From assembly GCA_902797475.1 (NCBI GenBank), contig CADBTG010000018.1, forward strand, positions 1 to 10,490: DNA of 10,490 nt, given 5' to 3'. The position numbers and the translations under genes were made by a program. The notes beneath the pieces were generated by a model, which was given only the letters and a program-made list of their open reading frames with translations, ran no database searches and was not told the DNA's origin. This stretch comes from an uncultured Lachnospiraceae bacterium (GTDB lineage: Bacteria; Bacillota; Clostridia; Lachnospirales; Lachnospiraceae). Of the stretch, positions 6,168 to 10,490 are shown piece by piece (the first letter of the stretch is position 1; each line of letters opens with the position of its first letter).

Positions 6168-6917
6168 TTACTCCAGCGTTTCAGCCTGTATCATAAGATG
6201 GGATAAAACCGCCATCGCGGCCGTCTCCGTTCGGAGAATTCTCCTTCCGAGACTGATGATTTTCGCACCGCATTGTTCGGCAAGCGAAACCTCTTCCGGC
6301 GCAAAACCACCCTCGGGTCCGATGAAGACAGCAATCTTATCTCCCTTTTTCATGCTTTTGATGACTGCTTCGGTTTCCTTCATGCCTTCTGCGTTCTCAT
6401 ACGGAAACAGAATCATGTCATTTTCCGCCTTGGCCTTCTTCATGGCTTCGGCAAATGACATAACGCCGCCGACTTCGGGAATCACGCCGCGTCCGCACTG
6501 CTTTGAGGCGGCTTCCGCGATGGCCTGAAAGCGTTTGAGCTTCTTCTCCTCGCGGGCGGGATCGTCCCATTTGGCAATGGAACGGGCGCAGGAAACCGGA
6601 ACAACCCCTGCGGCACCGAGTTCCACGGCTTTTTCAATGATCCATTCGAGCTTATCCTTCTTCGGAAGTCCCTGATAAAGCGTTATCGACACGTCAAGCT
6701 CGGTGTTTCCTTCCCGCACACTGAGAATGTCAAAGATTACCTGTCCGTTCTCGTAAGCGGCAATCCGGCAGTCGAATTCATGTCCCTCTCCATCACAAAT
6801 AAGCAGGGTGTCTCCAACCTGCTTACGAAGTACATTCTTCAGATGGTTGTACTCTCCGCCTTCAAGAATCATCCGGTCCCCGAAGATATTCGAAGGGTCA
6901 ACATAAAAACGTGGCAC
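6168..6917 (-). CDS. rsmE: 16S rRNA (uracil-1498-N3)-methyltransferase RsmE
   Basis: RsmE is a SPOUT-class (knotted) methyltransferase that uses S-adenosylmethionine to make m3U1498 in 16S rRNA of the 30S subunit. The 249-residue protein has the normal length, with an N-terminal PUA-like RNA-binding part (about 1-70) beginning MPRFYVDP. The knot motifs IGPEGGF (199-205) and SLGRRILRTETA (222-233) line the SAM pocket, and a KQCGR motif at 139-143 fits the conserved E/KQxGR stretch. The start is GTG at 6917-6915, chosen because AGGAGG (6928-6923) lies five bases upstream and the family begins exactly there. It follows prmA by 12 bases and precedes the cysteine desulfurase by 4. Same order as B. 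subtilis prmA(yqeT)-rsmE(yqeU). Confidence 0.97.
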   Translation of the reverse strand: MPRFYVDPSNIFGDRMILEGGEYNHLKNVLRKQVGDTLLICDGEGHEFDCRIAAYENGQVIFDILSVREGNTELDVSITLYQGLPKKDKLEWIIEKAVELGAAGVVPVSCARSIAKWDDPAREEKKLKRFQAIAEAASKQCGRGVIPEVGGVMSFAEAMKKAKAENDMILFPYENAEGMKETEAVIKSMKKGDKIAVFIGPEGGFAPEEVSLAEQCGAKIISLGRRILRTETAAMAVLSHLMIQAETLE

Positions 6918-6922
6918 AAAAG

Positions 6923-6930
6923 CCTCCTTC
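6923..6930 (-). promoter_or_regulatory. Ribosome-binding site that fixes the GTG start of rsmE
   Basis: GAAGGAGG on the minus strand is close to a full anti-16S match. It touches the TAG stop of prmA (6932-6930) and sits five bases before the GTG. The next ATG (Met16 of the protein) would cut off part of the RNA-binding domain, so GTG is clearly the start. Confidence 0.85.
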
Positions 6931-7919
6931 TAACCGGGCAGCCTTACCGCATAACTGACCCAGTCATTCATGCGCTCCTCATTCAGAATCTCATAACCGA
7001 GATCCGTAAGCGCTTTCTTGGTTTTCTCCTCCATCAGATTAATGATGCCGGAGCACACGAACACGCCTCCGGGCAGGAGAAAACGGCGCACAACAGGCGC
7101 TAATGGTATAATAACATCTGCGAGAATATTTGCAACAACAATCGGATATTTTTGTTCCGAAAAAGGCACGCAAAACGCCTCGTCATCAAGCATATTGCCT
7201 GTGTAAAATGCCACACTGCCGTCAGGTACCTCGGAAACCGCTCCCTCAAATACGCTGATTCCGTTTACTTCTGCATTCTCGCCGGCAACACGCACTGCAA
7301 TCGGATCAATGTCGGTTCCGATTGCCTTTCCGGCTCCGAGCTTCATGCCGATTACGGACAGAATGCCGCTTCCGGTACCGATATCAAGAAGCCGGTCACC
7401 CGTTTTCAGATACTTCTTCATATTGGCTATTGCAAGCCTGGTCGTCTCATGCGAACCGGTTCCGAAAGCCGTTCCCGGATCGATTTCTATGACAAGCTTA
7501 TCCTTGAATTCTTCCTTCATCGGTTCCCAGGTCGGCTTGATATAAATATCCTCGTCAACCGCAAACGACTTGAAAAACTGTTTCCAGTTATTAATCCAGT
7601 CGGTATCTTCGGTAACGCCTGTTTCAAAGCTAACGGCATCCGGATTCAAAAAAGCACGGTATTCCTCAAGTTCCTCACGAATCTGCGAAATGGCCTGCCC
7701 GGGATCGACATTCTCCTCCGTATAGCATGTCACAACGGCAGTTTTATCGGATTCATCCATCTCCGGCAGAAAATCGATGAACATCGCCTTCTTCTCCTGC
7801 TCGGAAAGCTGTACCGTATCGGTTACCTCAATCCCGGTAAAGCCGAGATCGAACAGAATGCCTGCGAGATAATCGGTCACGTCATTGGTTGTCCGGATTC
7901 GAATTACATTCCACTTCAT
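6930..7919 (-). CDS. prmA: Ribosomal protein L11 methyltransferase PrmA
   Basis: PrmA methylates amino groups of ribosomal protein L11 with S-adenosylmethionine. The 329-residue protein has an N-terminal substrate-recognition domain beginning MKWNVIRIRT and a Rossmann-fold catalytic domain. Diagnostic motifs are DPGTAFGTGSHETT (147-160), the SAM loop LLDIGTGSGILS (177-188), GTDIDPIAV (201-209) and VVANILAD (261-268), where the family has its conserved N-I-L substrate loop. All are intact. The N-terminal domain is longer and more acidic than in the approximately 293-residue E. coli enzyme, as is common in clostridia. The ATG at 7919 has AAGGA about seven bases upstream, overlapping the dnaJ stop; the gap to dnaJ is 9 bases. 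Lying right behind dnaJ is typical for Firmicutes, so it probably shares heat-shock operon transcripts. Confidence 0.97.
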   Translation of the reverse strand: MKWNVIRIRTTNDVTDYLAGILFDLGFTGIEVTDTVQLSEQEKKAMFIDFLPEMDESDKTAVVTCYTEENVDPGQAISQIREELEEYRAFLNPDAVSFETGVTEDTDWINNWKQFFKSFAVDEDIYIKPTWEPMKEEFKDKLVIEIDPGTAFGTGSHETTRLAIANMKKYLKTGDRLLDIGTGSGILSVIGMKLGAGKAIGTDIDPIAVRVAGENAEVNGISVFEGAVSEVPDGSVAFYTGNMLDDEAFCVPFSEQKYPIVVANILADVIIPLAPVVRRFLLPGGVFVCSGIINLMEEKTKKALTDLGYEILNEERMNDWVSYAVRLPG

Positions 7920-7928
7920 GCTAAATCC

Positions 7929-9059
7929 TTATTTGCCGAAAAATTTCTTCTTTTTGCCGTCGTCGGGATTCTTACCGCCCATGCTTTCGTTGAACGCCTT
8001 CAGCAGATCTCTCTGCTCATTCGTAAGCTTCGTGGGCACCTGAACGATAAGCGTTACATACTGATCGCCGCGCACTTCTTCGTGATGAATGTGCGGAACA
8101 CCCTTTCCGCGAAGACGGATCTTCGTATCGGTCTGGGTTCCGGCTTTCAGGTCATAAATGACATCGCCGTCGATGGTCGGAATGATGATGTCCCCGCCGA
8201 GCGCCGCCTGCGCAAACGATATCGGCTGCGTCGAATACAAATCGTATCCGTCTCTTTGCAGGAACGGATGTCTTTGCACGATGACATCAACCAAAAGGCT
8301 TCCGCGCTCGCCGCCGTTCACGCCGGGCTCACCCATATTCGGAATGCGCACGCTCTGTCCTTCGTCGATTCCGGCAGGAACCGAAACGCGGATGGTTTTA
8401 CGGTTCGTTACATAGCCCGTGCCGTAACAGTCTTTACATTTTTCACGGATGATCTTACCGGTACCGCGACAGTCCGGACAGGTCTTCTGGTTCTGAATGA
8501 CGCCGAGAATCGACTGCTGCGTGAAAATGATGGAGCCCTGTCCTTTACATCTCGTACAGGTTTCCGGACTTGTGCCGGGCTTTGCACCGCTTCCGTTACA
8601 GGTCTTGCAGACATCCTTCAGATTCAGCTCCAAATCCTTTTCGCAGCCGAATACCGCCTCTTCAAACGTAATGCGGATCGAAGTACGCACGCTTGCGCCG
8701 CTTCTCGGAGCATTGCTTCTCTGCGAGCCTCTTCTGCCTCCGCCGAACATGTCGCCGAAGCCGAACATATCGAAAATATCGGAAAAGCTGCCCGTGAAAT
8801 CATAAGCACCGCCGCCGGGGCCGCCGCTCTGATCAAAGGCATCGTGTCCGTATTGATCGTATAACTGTCTCTTCTGCGGATCGCTTAAAACGGAATATGC
8901 CTCGTTGGCCTCCTTGAACTTCATCTCGGCATCTTTGTCGCCGGGATTGGCATCAGGATGGTACTTCTTTGCGACTTTCCGGTAAGCCCGCTTCAATTCT
9001 TCCTCGGATGCGTTTTTGTCACAGCCGAGTACTTCGTAATAATCTCTCTTTTGATCCAT
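7929..9059 (-). CDS. dnaJ: Chaperone protein DnaJ (Hsp40)
   Basis: DnaJ delivers unfolded proteins to DnaK and stimulates its ATPase. At 376 residues it has the full class I layout: J domain at 1-70 with the HPD motif at 34-36, a Gly/Phe-rich linker (about 77-112), four zinc-binding CxxCxGxG repeats (151-158, 168-175, 194-201, 208-215), the two C-terminal beta domains, and a lysine-rich tail ending KKKKFFGK. All eight zinc cysteines are present. The start ATG at 9059 gives MDQKRDYYEVLG, the family N-terminus. The best Shine-Dalgarno, AGGAG (9076-9072), is about 12 bases upstream, a rather long spacing, and is partly inside a potential hairpin. It follows dnaK by 88 bases and precedes prmA by 9. 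As the DnaK partner in the same operon, it would normally be under the HrcA/CIRCE control found upstream of hrcA or grpE, which is outside the window. Confidence 0.98.
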   Translation of the reverse strand: MDQKRDYYEVLGCDKNASEEELKRAYRKVAKKYHPDANPGDKDAEMKFKEANEAYSVLSDPQKRQLYDQYGHDAFDQSGGPGGGAYDFTGSFSDIFDMFGFGDMFGGGRRGSQRSNAPRSGASVRTSIRITFEEAVFGCEKDLELNLKDVCKTCNGSGAKPGTSPETCTRCKGQGSIIFTQQSILGVIQNQKTCPDCRGTGKIIREKCKDCYGTGYVTNRKTIRVSVPAGIDEGQSVRIPNMGEPGVNGGERGSLLVDVIVQRHPFLQRDGYDLYSTQPISFAQAALGGDIIIPTIDGDVIYDLKAGTQTDTKIRLRGKGVPHIHHEEVRGDQYVTLIVQVPTKLTNEQRDLLKAFNESMGGKNPDDGKKKKFFGK

Positions 9060-9082
9060 AAAAGCCCACTTCTCCTAAACTC

Positions 9083-9117
9083 AAGTTTAGGGCTGACCGC
9101 AAGCCAGCCCCAAACTT
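9083..9117 (-). promoter_or_regulatory. Strong RNA hairpin in the dnaK-dnaJ gap
   Basis: The minus-strand transcript can form a 13-pair stem (9117-9105 with 9095-9083; core GGGCTG/CAGCCC, one G-U pair at 9111/9089) with a nine-base loop. The covering G-U pair forms only in the minus-strand RNA, since on the plus strand the same position is an A-C mismatch; this supports a role in the dnaK-dnaJ transcript. No T-run follows the stem, so it is not a standard terminator. It may act as a processing site, a 3'-end stabiliser for dnaK, or a partial attenuator. A smaller, mutually exclusive stem-loop at 9075-9090 overlaps the dnaJ Shine-Dalgarno. Confidence 0.6.
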
Positions 9118-9147
9118 TATATTGCAGGAAAATGCCACAGCCTTTCC

Positions 9148-10490
9148 TTAAACCTCACGATACTCTCCGTCCACAACATTGTCGTCCTTAGGAGCGGAGC
9201 CGCCCATATCCTGGCCCTGTGCCTGGTTGGCAGCCTGAGCCTGCTCATACATCTTACTGAACAGCTGCTGAGCGGAATTCATGAGCTTTTCCTTAGCAGC
9301 CTTGATGTCTTCGATTTCACCGTCGCTCATAACTTCCGGATTGGTCTTTGCAACAAGATCCTTCAGATGAGCAAGGTCTTCGTCAACCTGAGCCTTAAGT
9401 CCGGCATCCAGCTTGTCACCGACTTCCTCCATGGCCTTTTCGGTCTGGAATACAAGGGAATCGGCTTCGTTACGAACTTCAACGCCTTCCTTACGCTTCT
9501 TATCCTGAGCCTCATACTCGGCAGCTTCCTTAACGGCGCGCTCGATTTCGTCATCCGACAGGTTGGAGCCTGCGGTAATCGTGATATGCTGCTCACGTCC
9601 GGTTCCGAGATCCTTGGCGGATACGTTTACAATGCCGTTTGCATCGATATCGAACGTAACCTCAATCTGCGGAACACCTCTTCTTGCCGGCGGGATTCCG
9701 TCGAGACGGAACTGGCCGAGACTCTTGTTGTCCTTGGCAAACTGACGTTCACCCTGTACAACGTTAATATCAACAGCAGTCTGGTTATCGGCTGCGGTCG
9801 AGAATACCTGGCTCTTCTTAGTCGGGATCGTCGTATTTCTCTCAATCAGTCTGGTTGCTACGCCGCCCATCGTCTCAATCGAAAGAGAAAGAGGCGTAAC
9901 ATCGAGCAGAAGGATGTCACCTGCACCGGCATCACCGGCAAGCTTGCCGCCCTGAATGGAAGCACCGAGTGCAACGCATTCGTCGGGGTTCAGGGACTTG
10001 TTCGGCTCATGACCGGTCAGCATGCGAACCTTCTCCTGTACGGCAGGAATACGGGTCGAACCGCCGACAAGCAATACCTTCGAAAGATCGGAAGGCGTAA
10101 GGCCTGCATCACGAAGCGCGTTCTGTACGGGCGTTGCGGTACGCTCAATCAAATCATGCGTAAGCTCTTCGAACTTTGCTCTCGTAAGATTGATGTCAAG
10201 GTGCTTGGGGCCGTCCGCATTGGCCGTAATGAACGGCAGGTTGATATTGGTCGTCGTGGAAGCGGAAAGCTCCTTCTTGGCCTTCTCGTCAGCTTCCTTC
10301 AGTCTCTGAAGAGCCATCTTATCAAGGCCGAGGTCGATTCCTTCCTGCTTCTTGAATTCGTCAATCAGATAACGGGTGATTCTCTCATCGAAATCATCAC
10401 CGCCGAGTCTGGTATCGCCGTTCGTTGCAAGAACTTCGATAACGCCGTCACCGATATCGATGATGGAAACATCGAAAGTACCGCCGCCGA
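9148..10490 (-). CDS. dnaK: Chaperone protein DnaK (Hsp70), C-terminal about 446 residues
   Basis: The ATP-driven Hsp70 chaperone. The gene enters from the right edge of the window; the visible reading starts at the phosphate-binding loop GGGTFDVS, so roughly the first 170 residues of an expected total near 615-620 are missing. Seen in order: GDTRLGGDDFD, KVLLVGGSTRIP (adenosine-binding part of the ATPase domain), NPDECVALGASIQGG, the linker and substrate-binding start DILLLDVTPLSLSIE, the arch region NTTIPTKKSQVFSTAADNQT, the helical lid, and an acidic tail ending DDNVVDGEYREV. The tail keeps the EEVD-like acidic end that bacterial DnaK shows in place of the eukaryotic motif. Reading is open from 10488 to the TAA at 9150-9148. 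It is followed after 88 bases by dnaJ. Its start and promoter are outside the window. Confidence 0.98.
   Translation of the reverse strand, partial: GGGTFDVSIIDIGDGVIEVLATNGDTRLGGDDFDERITRYLIDEFKKQEGIDLGLDKMALQRLKEADEKAKKELSASTTTNINLPFITANADGPKHLDINLTRAKFEELTHDLIERTATPVQNALRDAGLTPSDLSKVLLVGGSTRIPAVQEKVRMLTGHEPNKSLNPDECVALGASIQGGKLAGDAGAGDILLLDVTPLSLSIETMGGVATRLIERNTTIPTKKSQVFSTAADNQTAVDINVVQGERQFAKDNKSLGQFRLDGIPPARRGVPQIEVTFDIDANGIVNVSAKDLGTGREQHITITAGSNLSDDEIERAVKEAAEYEAQDKKRKEGVEVRNEADSLVFQTEKAMEEVGDKLDAGLKAQVDEDLAHLKDLVAKTNPEVMSDGEIEDIKAAKEKLMNSAQQLFSKMYEQAQAANQAQGQDMGGSAPKDDNVVDGEYREV

Noticed and set aside
7152..8864. A 570-codon open frame on the plus strand
   Set aside because: It lies opposite prmA and dnaJ, two full and unmistakable genes. 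The translation is low-complexity-like, rich in Arg/His/Ile with no family motif, and no promoter or good ribosome-binding site precedes it. It is a by-product of the codon use on the other strand.
9083..9117. The large stem as a rho-independent terminator of dnaK
   Set aside because: The bases after the stem on the minus strand are not a T-run, and dnaJ needs transcription through this point.
9112..9135. TATAAA-like -10 element before dnaJ on the minus strand
   Set aside because: No acceptable -35 hexamer lies 16-18 bases upstream, and the bases belong to or adjoin the large hairpin, so I do not call a dnaJ promoter.
1..10490. Mobile elements, CRISPR arrays, toxin-antitoxin or defence genes, tRNA or rRNA genes
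   Set aside because: I read both strands for repeats, transposase or integrase motifs, spacer-like arrays and RNA gene signatures and saw none. The window is densely filled with housekeeping genes, and no gap exceeds 100 bases.

Overview
The window looks like chromosomal core DNA from a low-to-mid-GC Firmicute, most likely a member of the Clostridia close to Lachnospiraceae. The reasons are the purine-rich Shine-Dalgarno sites, the protein sequences (ThiI without a rhodanese tail, a NifS-type cysteine desulfurase, MtaB, IreB) and the gene order. I see no insertion sequence, prophage, CRISPR array, tRNA or rRNA. Nearly everything is on the minus strand and is read here from high to low coordinates.

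Region A (10490 down to about 3746) is one long minus-strand gene run: dnaK (5' part outside the window), dnaJ, prmA, rsmE, a cysteine desulfurase and thiI. The part dnaK-dnaJ-prmA-rsmE matches the downstream half of the classic Firmicute heat-shock (hrcA-grpE-dnaK) operon. In Bacillus subtilis rsmE is followed directly by mtaB. Here a sulfur-transfer pair (cysteine desulfurase plus the tRNA 4-thiouridine synthase ThiI) and a small plus-strand gene lie between them. The only sizeable gap is the 88 bases between dnaK and dnaJ, which can form strong RNA hairpins.

Region B (about 3370 to 3730) is the only plus-strand transcription unit. It has a good sigma-A-type promoter, a small HPr-fold protein that keeps the Ser-46 region but has lost the phosphocarrier histidine, and a strong hairpin terminator. 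The terminator lies between this gene and the convergent end of thiI.

Region C (3355 down to 1) is again on the minus strand: mtaB (TTG start), then ireB-ruvX-DUF1292-RNase J, the last cut by the window edge. A near-consensus promoter inside the 3' end of mtaB probably drives ireB and the genes after it.

The genes fall into three jobs: protein folding (DnaK/DnaJ), modification and maturation of the translation machinery (PrmA on ribosomal protein L11, RsmE on 16S rRNA, ThiI and MtaB on tRNA, RuvX on pre-16S rRNA), and RNA decay or signalling (RNase J, IreB). Cysteine desulfurase supplies the sulfur ThiI needs. I found no convincing new multi-gene system. The items most worth a second look are the histidine-less HPr protein, the alternative hairpins before dnaJ, and the hairpin inside the thiI ribosome-binding region.
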